Positions 44,248-53,974 of a DNA stretch of 64,000 bases are shown piece by piece; the stretch's first letter is position 1, and the number at the start of each line of letters is the position of its first letter. The stretch is from Microbacterium halotolerans (GTDB lineage Bacteria > Actinomycetota > Actinomycetes > Actinomycetales > Microbacteriaceae): contig NZ_KZ984052.1 of NCBI RefSeq assembly GCF_003569805.1, positions 133,961-197,960 of the forward strand, read 5' to 3'. Made by a program: the position numbers and the translations under genes. Under the pieces are notes generated by a model. That model searched no databases, was not told where the DNA came from, and was given only the letters and a program-made list of their open reading frames with translations.

Positions 44248-44979
44248 ATGGCACTTCATTTCGTCGCGGATGCCGCGGGCACCGCGCGCGCGGGCGGGGT
44301 CGTCGAGCTGACCGGCGCGGAGGCGCACCACGCCGCCGCGGTTCGACGCGTGCGCACCGGCGAGCAGATCACGATCACCGACGGGCGAGGCGCTTGGATC
44401 GATGGCACGATCGAGAGCGCGGAACCTTCGTCGGTGTCGGTGCGGGTGATCTCCCGCACCGACACCGACGAACCGACCCCCCGGCTCGTGCTGGTCCAGG
44501 CGCTTGCCAAGGGCGACCGTGACGAGATGGCGGTGCAGGCGGCCACAGAGCTCGGTGTCGATGAGGTCGTGCCGTGGCAGGCCGCGCGCAGCGTCTCGCG
44601 CTGGGAGGGCAAGAAGATCGCCAGAGGCAGGGAGCGCTGGGCGTCGATCGTGCGGGAGGCGGCCAAACAGGCGCATCGCGCATGGCTGCCAGAGGTGTCG
44701 GAGCCGGTGTCGACGAAGCAGCTGGTTTCGCGCGCGGGAACGGCGACGATGCTGCTGCTCGACCCGCGGTCCGACAGCGCGCTCACCGCGACGGAGCTTC
44801 CGGATGACGGCGAGGTGATCCTCGTCGTGGGTCCGGAAGGCGGCATCTCCGCGGACGAGATCGACGAACTCACGGACGCGGGCGCACGCGGCGTCAGACT
44901 GGGCGAGACCGTGCTGCGCACGTCGACGGCGGGTCCCGCCGCCCTCGCCGTGCTCAACGCCAGGTGGGGCCGCTGGTGA
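44248..44979 (+). CDS. rsmE: 16S rRNA m3U1498 methyltransferase RsmE
   Basis: The 243-residue protein has an N-terminal PUA-like domain (LTGAEAHHAAAVRRVRTGEQ) and a C-terminal SPOUT methyltransferase fold with the knot region VILVVGPEGGISADEIDELT and LGETVLRTSTAGPAALAVLN. It methylates N3 of U1498 in the 30S subunit using S-adenosylmethionine. Its place after dnaJ is conserved in actinobacteria. Its end overlaps the next gene start. Confidence 0.95.
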   Translation: MALHFVADAAGTARAGGVVELTGAEAHHAAAVRRVRTGEQITITDGRGAWIDGTIESAEPSSVSVRVISRTDTDEPTPRLVLVQALAKGDRDEMAVQAATELGVDEVVPWQAARSVSRWEGKKIARGRERWASIVREAAKQAHRAWLPEVSEPVSTKQLVSRAGTATMLLLDPRSDSALTATELPDDGEVILVVGPEGGISADEIDELTDAGARGVRLGETVLRTSTAGPAALAVLNARWGRW

Positions 44980-46568
44980 CGTCCGGCGCCGCCCGCCGAG
45001 ATGCGGCACTCCGCGCCCCGCTGCCGCTGTGGGCGGCCGTGCTCGTCGCGGCTGCTGGCGGCTTCGCCCTCGATCTGGCCTTCCCCAGCGTCGGCGTCTG
45101 GCCTCTCGCCTTCGTCGCGATCGCGCTCCAGCTCGTCGCGCTCATCGGCCGTCGCGCCTGGTCGGCGTTCCTCGTCGGCCTCGCGTTCGGGGCGGCGTTC
45201 TTCTATCCGCACATCGACTGGATCACCCAGTTCCTCGGCGACAACCCGCTGCGCTGGGTTCCCTGGGTCGCTCTCGCCGGCCTGCAGAGCGTCTTCACCG
45301 GCGCTGGCGCCGTCCTCGTCGCGCTGGCCTACCGATGGACGGCTCGTTGGGCCGGCTGGGTGCGGCTCATCGGCGTGCCAGCGCTCGTCGCCGGCGTATG
45401 GACTCTGCGCGAGAATGTGATGGGGTCGTGGCCGTATGGCGGTTTCGCCTGGGGCCGGATCGGAATGAGCCAGTCGGAATCGCCGCTCGCACCGGTCGCT
45501 TCGTGGGTGGGGATCGCCGGGCTGACGTTTCTCATCGTCTGGCTGTGCGCGATGCTCGTCGAACTCGTGCGCGCATGGTCGCGGCATCGCGCCGCCGACA
45601 CGGGGTCGCCGCGCGGGTGGCTCGCGCCCCTGCCTGCAGCTGCGCTCGCGCTGCTCGTCGTGCTCCTGCCGCAGTTTCCCACGACGCCGGCGGGAACGCT
45701 CGCGGTCGGTGCCGTGCAGGGCAACGGTCCGACGGCGTATCTCGACGAGCGCGGCTACCTCGACGCGGGGCGCGCACAGCTCGACGCCTCCGGCGACGTG
45801 TTCGACCAGGACGTCGACGTCGTGCTCTGGCCGGAGGGCGGGCTCGGCGGCGATCCCCGCTCCGACGGCCAGGCGGCCGCACTGCTCGACGGCGCGACCG
45901 CACTGTACGGTGCTCCGCTCATCATGAACGCCGCCAGCTCATCCGGAGACGACGTCTACAACATGTCGATGCTGTGGGAGCAGGGCGGCGCGACGCAGAC
46001 GCACTCAAAGCGGAACCCGGTTCCGTTCGGCGAGTACGTACCGGATCGGGAGATCTTCGAGAGCATCGCACCCTCCCTGATCGGCCTGCTGCAGCGCGAG
46101 TACACGCCGGGAACCGACGCTCCTGTGTTCGACGTCGCGGGCACGAAGATCGGCCTGGCGATCTGCTTCGACGTGATCAGCGACGCGCTGATGCGAGAGG
46201 CGGTCGTCGGCGGTGCACAGGTCTACATGCTGCAGACCAACAACGCCGACTTCCGGGGCACGGACGAGAATCTGCAGCAGCTTGCGTTCGCGAGGATGCG
46301 GGCGATAGAAACGGGCAGAACCGTCGTGAATCTCTCCACGGTCGGCACGAGCCAGATGATCGCGCCGGATGGCACGACGACCGACGCGATCGGCATCGAC
46401 GAGGCCGGCGCGATGGTCGACGACGTCGAGCTCCGCACCGGGCTCACCCCCGCCGTGACGCTCGGCGCCTGGTTGTCAGGGCTGATCGCGTGGGGCGCCC
46501 TTGCGATGCTCGTCCTCGCCGGGCTTCACGTGCGGCTCAGAAGGCCCGCATCGCGGGCGACGGTGTGA
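44976..46568 (+). CDS. lnt: Apolipoprotein N-acyltransferase
   Basis: GTG 44976 overlaps the rsmE stop as GTGA, giving about 530 residues; GTG 44964 is possible. Six to seven hydrophobic segments fill the first 210 residues. A nitrilase-like domain follows with the expected triad: glutamate in VVLWPEGGLGG, lysine in THSKRNPVPFGEY, and cysteine in LAICFDVISD. A final membrane segment precedes the basic end. Lnt adds the third acyl chain to lipoproteins in the membrane. The several lipoproteins in this window would be possible substrates. Confidence 0.92.
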   Translation: MTSGAARRDAALRAPLPLWAAVLVAAAGGFALDLAFPSVGVWPLAFVAIALQLVALIGRRAWSAFLVGLAFGAAFFYPHIDWITQFLGDNPLRWVPWVALAGLQSVFTGAGAVLVALAYRWTARWAGWVRLIGVPALVAGVWTLRENVMGSWPYGGFAWGRIGMSQSESPLAPVASWVGIAGLTFLIVWLCAMLVELVRAWSRHRAADTGSPRGWLAPLPAAALALLVVLLPQFPTTPAGTLAVGAVQGNGPTAYLDERGYLDAGRAQLDASGDVFDQDVDVVLWPEGGLGGDPRSDGQAAALLDGATALYGAPLIMNAASSSGDDVYNMSMLWEQGGATQTHSKRNPVPFGEYVPDREIFESIAPSLIGLLQREYTPGTDAPVFDVAGTKIGLAICFDVISDALMREAVVGGAQVYMLQTNNADFRGTDENLQQLAFARMRAIETGRTVVNLSTVGTSQMIAPDGTTTDAIGIDEAGAMVDDVELRTGLTPAVTLGAWLSGLIAWGALAMLVLAGLHVRLRRPASRATV

Positions 46569-46582
46569 CGTACGCTGAGGCC

Positions 46583-46792
46583 ATGAGCGATGACATCCGG
46601 TCGGAGTTGTCCGACGAGAAGTACTGGTTCAACACCAAGACGAACTCCGTCGAGTTCGGCAAGCTCTCCGCCGCGGTGTACCGGATCGGTCCGTTCGACA
46701 CCGAGGACGAGGCGTCGAACGCGCGCGAGAAGGTCGCCGAGCGCAGCAGGGCGTGGGCGGAGGACGAGGCGCGCGACGACAGCTGGGAGTGA
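46583..46792 (+). CDS. Small SPOR-like protein next to glnA
   Basis: ATG 46583 opens 69 residues: KYWFNTKTNSVEFGKLSAAV, then YRIGPFDTEDEASNARE. It is a short acidic protein that looks like a compact SPOR-type fold (N-terminal aromatic strand, then an acidic helix). Small genes of this kind are common next to lnt or glnA in actinobacteria. Function unknown. A 119-bp gap before glnA probably contains the glnA promoter. Confidence 0.7.
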   Translation: MSDDIRSELSDEKYWFNTKTNSVEFGKLSAAVYRIGPFDTEDEASNAREKVAERSRAWAEDEARDDSWE

Positions 46793-46911
46793 AGCGCGCT
46801 GTTCGCTTCCGTGTGAGCTGCGCGCCCGTGTGAACCGTGCGCGTAACCGGCGCGCAATGTGCATGTCATAGGCTGAGTGCGACGTAGACGCTTCGGCCCG
46901 AGAGGACCCAG

Positions 46912-48249
46912 ATGGACAAACAGATGGACTTCGTTTTGCGCACCATCGAGGAGCGCGGCGTCAAGTTCGTGCGCCTGTGGTTCACTGATGTGATCGGCAC
47001 GCTGAAATCGGTCTCGATCGCGCCTGCCGAGGTCGAGGGCGCGTTCAGCGAGGGGATCGGCTTCGACGGCTCGGCGATCGAGGGACTGACCCGTTCGCAC
47101 GAGTCCGACCTGCTCGCCCATCCGGAGCCGTCGACGTTCCAGGTGCTGCCGTGGCGCGGCACCGTCGACCCGGCCGCCGGCATGTTCTGCGAACTGCGCA
47201 CACCGGACGGGCAGCCGGCTGTCTCGGACCCGCGCAACGTGCTGAAGCGCTCGCTCGAGAACGCGGCGGATGCGGGCTTCAGCTTCTACACGCATCCGGA
47301 GATCGAGTTCTATCTGCTGAAGTCGCGCTCGTTCGGCGACGACGGCCCCATCCCCGTCGATTCGGCAGGCTACTTCGACAACGTGCCGGGCGGCACGGCC
47401 CACGACTTCCGTCGCAGCTCGGTCCGGATGCTCGAGGACCTGGGCATCTCCGTCGAGTACTCGCACCACGAGGGCGGGCCAGGCCAGAACGAGATCGACC
47501 TGCGCTACGCCGACGCGCTGACGATGGCGGACAACATCATGACGTTCCGCACGGTCGTCAAGGAGGTCGCGATCGAGCAGGGCGTCCACGCGACATTCAT
47601 GCCGAAGCCGTTCGCCGAGCACCCGGGTTCCGGTATGCACACGCACATGTCGCTGTTCGAGGGCGACGTGAATGCGTTCTACGAGGAGGGCGGCGAGTAC
47701 CAGCTCTCCAACGTGGGGCGGCAGTTCATCGCGGGGCTGATGATGCACGCGCGGGAGATCGCAGGCGTGACCAACCAGTTCACGAACTCCTACAAGCGGC
47801 TGTGGGGCGGCGACGAGGCGCCCAGCTACGTGACCTGGGGCCATCTGAACCGCTCCGCGCTGGTGCGCGTGCCGCGCTACAAGCCGGGCAAGGGCAGCTC
47901 GGCGCGCATAGAGCACCGCGGCATCGACGCCGCGGCGAACCCGTATCTGGCATACGCGCTGATGCTCGCTGCAGGCCTGAAGGGCATCCAGGAGGAGTAC
48001 GAGCTCCCGGCGGAGGCCGCTGACAACGTGTGGGCTCTCAACGAGCGCGAGCGCCGCGCCCTCGGGTACAAGGCGCTGCCGCAGTCGCTCGATGAGGCGG
48101 TCGCCGCGATGGAGGACAGCGAGCTCGTCGCAGAGACTCTGGGAGAGACCGTCTTCAGCTATGTGCTGGCGAACAAGCGCGAGGAGTTCCAGCGCTACCG
48201 GCAGCAGATCACGCCGTTCGAGCTGAAGACCCAGATGAACATCGTCTGA
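46912..48249 (+). CDS. glnA: Type I glutamine synthetase, GlnA2-like
   Basis: The 445-residue enzyme shows GSI motifs: WFTDVIGTLKSVSIAP, FDGSAIEG, the metal and ATP segment HPEIEFYLLK, HTHMSLFEG, and KPFAEHPGSGMH, and NRSALVRVPRYKPGKG near the end. It makes glutamine from glutamate, ammonia and ATP. Length and N-terminus (MDKQMDFVLRTIEERG) fit the GlnA2 branch. At the place where adenylylated enzymes have NLYDL, this protein has NVWAL, so the regulatory tyrosine is missing. glnE follows after 10 bp. Confidence 0.93.
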   Translation: MDKQMDFVLRTIEERGVKFVRLWFTDVIGTLKSVSIAPAEVEGAFSEGIGFDGSAIEGLTRSHESDLLAHPEPSTFQVLPWRGTVDPAAGMFCELRTPDGQPAVSDPRNVLKRSLENAADAGFSFYTHPEIEFYLLKSRSFGDDGPIPVDSAGYFDNVPGGTAHDFRRSSVRMLEDLGISVEYSHHEGGPGQNEIDLRYADALTMADNIMTFRTVVKEVAIEQGVHATFMPKPFAEHPGSGMHTHMSLFEGDVNAFYEEGGEYQLSNVGRQFIAGLMMHAREIAGVTNQFTNSYKRLWGGDEAPSYVTWGHLNRSALVRVPRYKPGKGSSARIEHRGIDAAANPYLAYALMLAAGLKGIQEEYELPAEAADNVWALNERERRALGYKALPQSLDEAVAAMEDSELVAETLGETVFSYVLANKREEFQRYRQQITPFELKTQMNIV

Positions 48250-48259
48250 GGTCAGCGCG

Positions 48260-51256
48260 ATGGTCGGCAGGGATCGGGTCAATCAGCACACGCGGCTCAT
48301 CCGGCTCGGTTTCACACGCATCGATGAGGTGCTCGCGATGCTCGACGAGCTCATCGAGCGGACCGGGGCGTCTCGGGAGGAGCTGGTCGACGCCAGCGTC
48401 GAGGCAGCCGACCCCAACGAGGCGCTGCGGTCGCTGACGTGGGCGGCGCGCAACGACGGCGACGCCGTCGCACGAGTGCTCGCCGATGCGCACGGCAGCC
48501 GCGTCGCGTGGCGGCTGCTCGGCGCGTCGCGCGGCTTCGGAGAGTTCTACCTGCGCAGGCCGGACAGCCTCTCCGGTCTGCTGACCGCAGGGGAGTCGCT
48601 GCCGACGCCGCAGGAGATGCGCGAGGCGCTGTTCGCGGCCGTCGGCAGCTCATCGGACGGCTTCGCCGCCGAGTGCGACGAGGGCGCGTGGGTGTCGATG
48701 CGCGTGGCGTATCGCGAGCAGCTCGCCCGCATCGCCGCGTACGACCTGCTCGTCGACGACCCGATCGAGGCGCTGAACGCTGTGGCCGCCGCGTTGGCGG
48801 ACCTCGCATCCGCCGCGCTGGACGCCTCGCTCGCGATCGCACGGGCACAGCTCGTCGAGGGTGCCGCTGGCGTCGGGCGATTCACACGCGAGGAGGTAGA
48901 TGCGACGCGCTTCGCCGTCATCGGCATGGGAAAGGCCGGGGCGCGCGAGCTGAACTACGTCAGCGACGTCGACGTGATCTTCGTCGCCGATCGGGCAGAC
49001 GGCGCCGAGATCGCCGAACCGCGCATGCTCGATGTCGCCACCAGGCTCGCCAGGCAGACGATGCGCGGCATCTCGGGCTTCGAGATCGAGCCGCCGCTGT
49101 GGGAGGTCGACGCGAATCTGCGCCCCGAGGGAAAGAAGGGCGCGCTGGTGCGCACTCTCGCCTCGCACATCGCCTACTACGACCGCTGGGCCGAGAACTG
49201 GGAGTTCCAGGCACTGCTGAAGGCGCGCCCGCTCGCCGGCGACGCGGCGCTCGGAGACGCGTACATCGAGGCGATCTGGCCGCACGTGTGGGAGAGCGCG
49301 GGGCGCGACGGCTTCGTCGGCGGCGTGCAGCGGATGAGGCAGCGCGTCGAGGAGCACATCCCCGATGAGGAGATGGAGCGCCAGCTCAAGCTCGGCGCGG
49401 GAGGCTTGCGCGACATCGAGTTCGCGGTGCAGCTGCTGCAGCTGGTGCACGGCCGTACCGACGACGCGATCCGGCTTCGCGGCACGCTGGAGGCACTCGA
49501 TGCGCTGGCGCGCGAGGCGTACATCAGCCGTCAGGATGCGGCGCAGTTCGACGCCGACTACCGCAGGCTGCGCCTCTGGGAGCACCGTCTGCAGCTGCAG
49601 GGGCTCAACCGCACGCACCTGATGCCGGCCGATGAGGAGGGCATGCGCGTCCTTGCCCGTGCCTCGGGTCTGGGATCGGCCGGCGAGCTGACCAGCGAGT
49701 GGAGCCGTGTGCGCCGCGAGGTGCGCGACATCCACGTGCGCATCTTCTACCGGCCGCTGCTCGGTGCGGTCGCCGCGCTCGGCGACGAAGAGGTGCGGCT
49801 GTCGACGACATCGGCGCGGGCGCGATTGGCGGCGATCGGGTTCCGCGATCCGGATGGTTCGCTGCGGCATCTGCACGCGCTCACCCGCGGCATGAGCCGT
49901 AAGGCGCAGATCCTGCGTCATCTCGCCCCCGTGATGCTGCGCTGGTTCGCCGACGGTGTCGATCCGGACTACGGCCTGCTCACCTTCCGCAAGATCAGCG
50001 AAGCGATCGGCACGACGAGCTGGTTCCTCCGGATGCTCCGCGACTCCGCCGGTGCCGCCGAGGGGCTGACGAAGCTGCTGTCCGGGTCGAAGTTCGTCGG
50101 CGACCTGATGGAGATGATCCCCGAATCGGTGGGATGGCTCGAAAGCGAGCAGAAGCTGCGGCCGCGCTCGACGGAGCAGATCGACGGCGAGGCCCGGGCC
50201 ATTCAGGCGCGCCACGCCACGATCGAGTCGGCGATGAAGGCCGTGCGGGCGATGCGGCGCCGCGAGCTGCTGCGCGCGGCGATGGCATCGATGCTCGGGG
50301 TCATCTCGATGCCGGAGCTGTCGGCGGCGCTGACCCGGATCACCGAAGCGACCATCCAGGCGACTCTGCGGGCTGTGTTCCGCGCGGTCGTTCCGGACGA
50401 CGCGCAGGATCTCGATTTCGCGATCGTCGGCATGGGCAGGCTCGGCGGCGCCGAGATCGGCTTCGGCAGCGACGCTGACATCCTGTACGTGTACCGCCCG
50501 GAGTCCGTCGCCCCCGAGGTCGCGCAGAAACTCGCCGAGCGGATCGTCGCGGAGTTCCGGCGGGTCGTCGAGGACGCGCGGGTGCCGCTGGAACTCGACG
50601 CCGATCTGCGCCCCGAGGGCAAGAAGGGTCCGCTCGTGCGCAGCCTCGAGGCCTACCGCGCGTACTACGCGCGCTGGTCGCTGTCGTGGGAGGCGCAGGC
50701 GCTGCTGCGGGCACGGGGCATCGCTGGGTCGACGAAGCTGATCGACGCGTTCATGGCGATGGCCGATGAAGTGCGCTACCCGGAGCATCCGTCGGAGCAG
50801 GGCCTGCGCGAGATCCGGGTGATCAAGGCGCGCGTCGAGGGGGAGAGGCTGCCGCGGGGCGTGGACCCGAAGCGTCATCTCAAGCTCGGGCCGGGCGGCC
50901 TCAGCGACGTCGAGTGGCTGGTGCAGCTGATGCAGCTTCAGCACGCCCACCGGGTGCCCAGCCTGCGTACGACGTCGACTCTCGATGCTCTGGCGGCGGC
51001 AGAGGACGTCGAGTTGGTCGACGCCGACGCGGCGGAGCGGTTCCGTGAGGCGTGGCAGCTGGCGACCCGGCTGCGCTCGGCGAACACTCTGCTGACGGGC
51101 AGGACGAGCGATGTGCTCCCGACCGATACCCGCGACCTCGACGGCATCGCCCGCATCCTCGAGTACCCGCCGGGCTCGGCGGTCGAACTCGACGAGGACT
51201 GGGCCAGAACGTCTCGCCGCGCTCGCTATTCCTTCGAGCGCCTCTTCTACGGCTGA
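48260..51256 (+). CDS. glnE: Glutamine synthetase adenylyltransferase
   Basis: The 998-residue bifunctional enzyme has two nucleotidyltransferase domains, each with the G-x10-S-D-x-D pattern: GKAGARELNYVSDVDVIFV in the N-terminal half and GRLGGAEIGFGSDADILYV in the C-terminal half. Each is followed by a helical domain. The N-terminal half removes and the C-terminal half adds AMP to glutamine synthetase. The gene follows glnA closely, as in mycobacteria, but that glnA copy lacks the target tyrosine, so its true target is probably another GS. Confidence 0.95.
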   Translation: MVGRDRVNQHTRLIRLGFTRIDEVLAMLDELIERTGASREELVDASVEAADPNEALRSLTWAARNDGDAVARVLADAHGSRVAWRLLGASRGFGEFYLRRPDSLSGLLTAGESLPTPQEMREALFAAVGSSSDGFAAECDEGAWVSMRVAYREQLARIAAYDLLVDDPIEALNAVAAALADLASAALDASLAIARAQLVEGAAGVGRFTREEVDATRFAVIGMGKAGARELNYVSDVDVIFVADRADGAEIAEPRMLDVATRLARQTMRGISGFEIEPPLWEVDANLRPEGKKGALVRTLASHIAYYDRWAENWEFQALLKARPLAGDAALGDAYIEAIWPHVWESAGRDGFVGGVQRMRQRVEEHIPDEEMERQLKLGAGGLRDIEFAVQLLQLVHGRTDDAIRLRGTLEALDALAREAYISRQDAAQFDADYRRLRLWEHRLQLQGLNRTHLMPADEEGMRVLARASGLGSAGELTSEWSRVRREVRDIHVRIFYRPLLGAVAALGDEEVRLSTTSARARLAAIGFRDPDGSLRHLHALTRGMSRKAQILRHLAPVMLRWFADGVDPDYGLLTFRKISEAIGTTSWFLRMLRDSAGAAEGLTKLLSGSKFVGDLMEMIPESVGWLESEQKLRPRSTEQIDGEARAIQARHATIESAMKAVRAMRRRELLRAAMASMLGVISMPELSAALTRITEATIQATLRAVFRAVVPDDAQDLDFAIVGMGRLGGAEIGFGSDADILYVYRPESVAPEVAQKLAERIVAEFRRVVEDARVPLELDADLRPEGKKGPLVRSLEAYRAYYARWSLSWEAQALLRARGIAGSTKLIDAFMAMADEVRYPEHPSEQGLREIRVIKARVEGERLPRGVDPKRHLKLGPGGLSDVEWLVQLMQLQHAHRVPSLRTTSTLDALAAAEDVELVDADAAERFREAWQLATRLRSANTLLTGRTSDVLPTDTRDLDGIARILEYPPGSAVELDEDWARTSRRARYSFERLFYG

Positions 51257-51372
51257 GCAGGCTGCCGAGACGCGTGGCGGCGGCCCAGCGACGAGTCAGC
51301 GCGCATGGGCTCCGGATGACGCCCGGCTGTGGTCGACGCGGCACTGATCGTTCCGCGGCTTCGGAGGCCGCA

Positions 51373-53196
51373 TCACAGTCGGCGCCATGCACGCGGTCCG
51401 AGTGCGACCGCACGGCCGTCGATGACGACTGTGCGCGGGACCTCCGACAGGCTCGCCGCCAGTGTCGTGCTGCCGGCGCGGAGGGCCCAGACTCGGTCGT
51501 CGGAGGAGCGAGCCGTCTGCAGCGGGGCTCCCGCACAGACAGCGAGCGCCCGGATGGCCTCGGCCACAGGCAGGTCGTCACCTGACGCCGTGCGGATGCC
51601 GCGCGGGCCCCACTCCTCGAAGAAGCTGAGCGTCGTCACTCCGGGGACGGAGAGTGCGGAGGCTGACGCGATCACCCACGCGGCGAGTTCCGGGGCGCTC
51701 TGGCGCGGGTCGTCGGCGTCGAGCAGCTCTGGACCATAGCCGTTCGACAGATCGGCGACCGAAGGCCGTGGGAGCGTCCTCGTGGCGACATTGTTCACGT
51801 GCGCGCGCAGCGTGATCGGCCCGACGTGCACGGGCGCGTCGCCGGCGATGCGCACGGCCTGCTCGGCGACGAGTCGCTGCATGGCGATCGACTGCTCGAC
51901 CTGCAGCGTCTCGAACGCATGGAATGTCGGTGTGAGGCTGAACACTACGCCGTCGAGCCCGGCAGGAAGCCGGTGGTGCTCACGGTTCAGCTCCGTGAAG
52001 TGGCTGCGCGTGCCGCCGATGACCGGCACAGTCATCCCGGCCTCGGTCAGCGCGGCGCGGAGCAGCGCGATCGCGCCGGTGTCCGAGACATGCTGCGCAT
52101 CGTGCCCCGAGGGCCGGAACGCTGTCGCGCGGGCGATGTCGAGGTCGGCCAGCGCGCGAGCGGCGTCACGCAGCGCGGTCGCGTCTTCGGTCTCGGGCAG
52201 AACGAGCCGCACGTCGAGCGGCAGGCCGCTGCGAGCCGCGCGCTTGAGGACAGCGGGCCACCCGTCCCAGCCGAGGTCGACCTCGACCAGCAGATCCGCG
52301 CCGACCGGGGCGGGAGCGGGCCCGACACCCGGAGCCGTCGACGCTCCGACGGAGACGGCAGGCATCGCGCCGGCGTCGGAGAACGCGAGGGCTTCGGCTC
52401 CTGCTGAACCGCCTGCGTCACCGGGAGCGGTCCGTGAGCCGTCGGATGCCGCCGACCCGGTGAGCTGGGCCGCGGGGCCGTTCGCACCGGACGAGGTCGA
52501 GCGTTCCGATGCGGTGCCCGACTTCGCATCCGGCACGGCAGCATCCGGATCAGCCTCGGCGGTCAGCCTGACCGACTGACGCACGGTCTCGCCCGCCGCG
52601 ATGGGATAGGGGAACGGCAGTGCGAGCGGCCGGCTGTACGTCTTGTAGGAAGCATCGGTCCAGTTGCGCTGATCCTCCATCTCGAACACATCGCCGTCGA
52701 AGGCGCAGCTGATGCGCACGCGGTTGTGCGACCAGGCCAGACTTCGGATGTCGAGGGCAGGCTGGTGCGGCGAGATGTCGACAGGGAAGGCGGTGCTCTC
52801 CGCCGAGCCGTCTGAGTGCTCGATGTGCAGCGCGGCACCGGAGAGCTGCGGCGGATGCAGCACGATGAGCCCGGTGCGGTTGGTGAGGTAGTCGTGCCTG
52901 CTCGTGGCCTCCAGGTCGACGGCGAGTGCGCCGCCGTCGACCGAGACGGAAACGGATGCGTCGAATCCGGCGCCGAGTCGGTCGGTGACCAGTTCGATCC
53001 GGATGCCGTCAGCCCCTGCCTCGACGCCGGCGACGGTCCACACCGGTGTCGCCCAGTCGCTGTCGCGCGTCACCGCGCGCACGCCGCGCAGCACGTCGAC
53101 GCCGCGATACCGGATGCGTGAGATCTCATCGTCGCGCAGTTCGAAGCGCCAGTCGCCGACGGCGAACTCCCGCACGCTCTCTGTGACCCAGGTCAT
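51373..53196 (-). CDS. apnL: D-apionate lactonase (ApnL)-like protein
   Basis: The 607-residue protein starts with a beta-rich domain (FAVGDWRFELRDDEISRIRY) and a middle linker of about 100 residues rich in Ala, Ser and Asp, then a TIM-barrel-like domain. Key segments include GGTRSHFTELNREHHRLPAG, DGVVFSLTPTFHAFE, VHVGPITLRAHVNNVATR, and LSFFEEWGPRGIRT, which match my recollection of ApnL, the lactonase opening D-apionolactone. The long low-complexity linker is unusual. It is the last gene of a four-gene operon with ApnO- and OiaC-like genes. The name rests on family resemblance. Confidence 0.65.
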   Translation of the reverse strand: MTWVTESVREFAVGDWRFELRDDEISRIRYRGVDVLRGVRAVTRDSDWATPVWTVAGVEAGADGIRIELVTDRLGAGFDASVSVSVDGGALAVDLEATSRHDYLTNRTGLIVLHPPQLSGAALHIEHSDGSAESTAFPVDISPHQPALDIRSLAWSHNRVRISCAFDGDVFEMEDQRNWTDASYKTYSRPLALPFPYPIAAGETVRQSVRLTAEADPDAAVPDAKSGTASERSTSSGANGPAAQLTGSAASDGSRTAPGDAGGSAGAEALAFSDAGAMPAVSVGASTAPGVGPAPAPVGADLLVEVDLGWDGWPAVLKRAARSGLPLDVRLVLPETEDATALRDAARALADLDIARATAFRPSGHDAQHVSDTGAIALLRAALTEAGMTVPVIGGTRSHFTELNREHHRLPAGLDGVVFSLTPTFHAFETLQVEQSIAMQRLVAEQAVRIAGDAPVHVGPITLRAHVNNVATRTLPRPSVADLSNGYGPELLDADDPRQSAPELAAWVIASASALSVPGVTTLSFFEEWGPRGIRTASGDDLPVAEAIRALAVCAGAPLQTARSSDDRVWALRAGSTTLAASLSEVPRTVVIDGRAVALGPRAWRRL

Positions 53197-53206
53197 CTCG
53201 GCTCCG

Positions 53207-53965
53207 CTACAGCGTGGTCATACCGCCGTCGACGGTGAACATCGCACCCGTGGCGAATGCGCTGTCGTCGCTGGCGAGGAAGGTCATCACACCGGTGATG
53301 TCGTCGGGGGTGGCCGGCCTGCCCAGTGGGATGCGGCTCGTGATCGCGGCACGCGCATCCGGATCCTCACGGATCGCGGAGACGAGCGACGTCTCGGTGT
53401 ACGGCGGCACGACGGTGTTGACTCGTATTCCGTCGGTTGCATATGCCGCGGCGACGGTGCGGGCGAGGCCGTGGATACCTGCCTTGGTCGCACTGTAAGC
53501 GGTGAAGTCGCTGCCCTCGCCGTTGACGCCCGTCGGGCTGCCGGTGAGGATCACGGAGCCGCCGCCTGCGGCGAGCATCGAGCGGACCGCGTGCTTCACG
53601 GTGAGGAACGTGCCGGTCAGATTGATGTCGACCGTACGGCGCCACACGTCGAGGTCGAGGTCCGCAGCCTTCGCATCCTGCCCGAACAGCTGCACACCGG
53701 CGTTGGCGACGACGACGTTCGGTGCCCATCCCGCATGGTCGAGCTCACGGAACATCGTCGCGACCTGATCCTCCTGCGAGATATCGACGAGCGCGGCACG
53801 AGCACGCTCGCCGATGTCCGCCGCTGCGCGCTCCGCCGCGGACGCGTCGCGATCGGCGAGCACGACGCGCGCGCCCTCAGCGGCGAACCGCGCCGCCACG
53901 GCCAGACCGATGCCGCTGCCGGCTCCGGTGACGAGCGCGGTCTTTCCGTCGAGACGGGTGGTCAT
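53207..53965 (-). CDS. Short-chain dehydrogenase/reductase
   Basis: The 252-residue classical SDR has the cofactor motif TGAGSGIG near the N-terminus, an aspartate after the second strand (VVLADRD) favouring NAD(H), NAGVQ, the catalytic serine in LTGSPTG, and YSATK as catalytic Tyr/Lys. It likely oxidises or reduces a hydroxyl in the sugar pathway. Substrate is unknown. It lies 10 bp before the lactonase-like gene and could supply the lactone by oxidising apiose, or act later. Confidence 0.9.
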   Translation of the reverse strand: MTTRLDGKTALVTGAGSGIGLAVAARFAAEGARVVLADRDASAAERAAADIGERARAALVDISQEDQVATMFRELDHAGWAPNVVVANAGVQLFGQDAKAADLDLDVWRRTVDINLTGTFLTVKHAVRSMLAAGGGSVILTGSPTGVNGEGSDFTAYSATKAGIHGLARTVAAAYATDGIRVNTVVPPYTETSLVSAIREDPDARAAITSRIPLGRPATPDDITGVMTFLASDDSAFATGAMFTVDGGMTTL

Positions 53966-53974
53966 ACAGGCTCC

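Noticed and set aside
48650-50950. 766-codon minus-strand open frame opposite glnE
   Set aside because: Shadow of the GlnE gene; no start signal and biased His/Arg/Leu composition, while GlnE motifs are intact on the plus strand.
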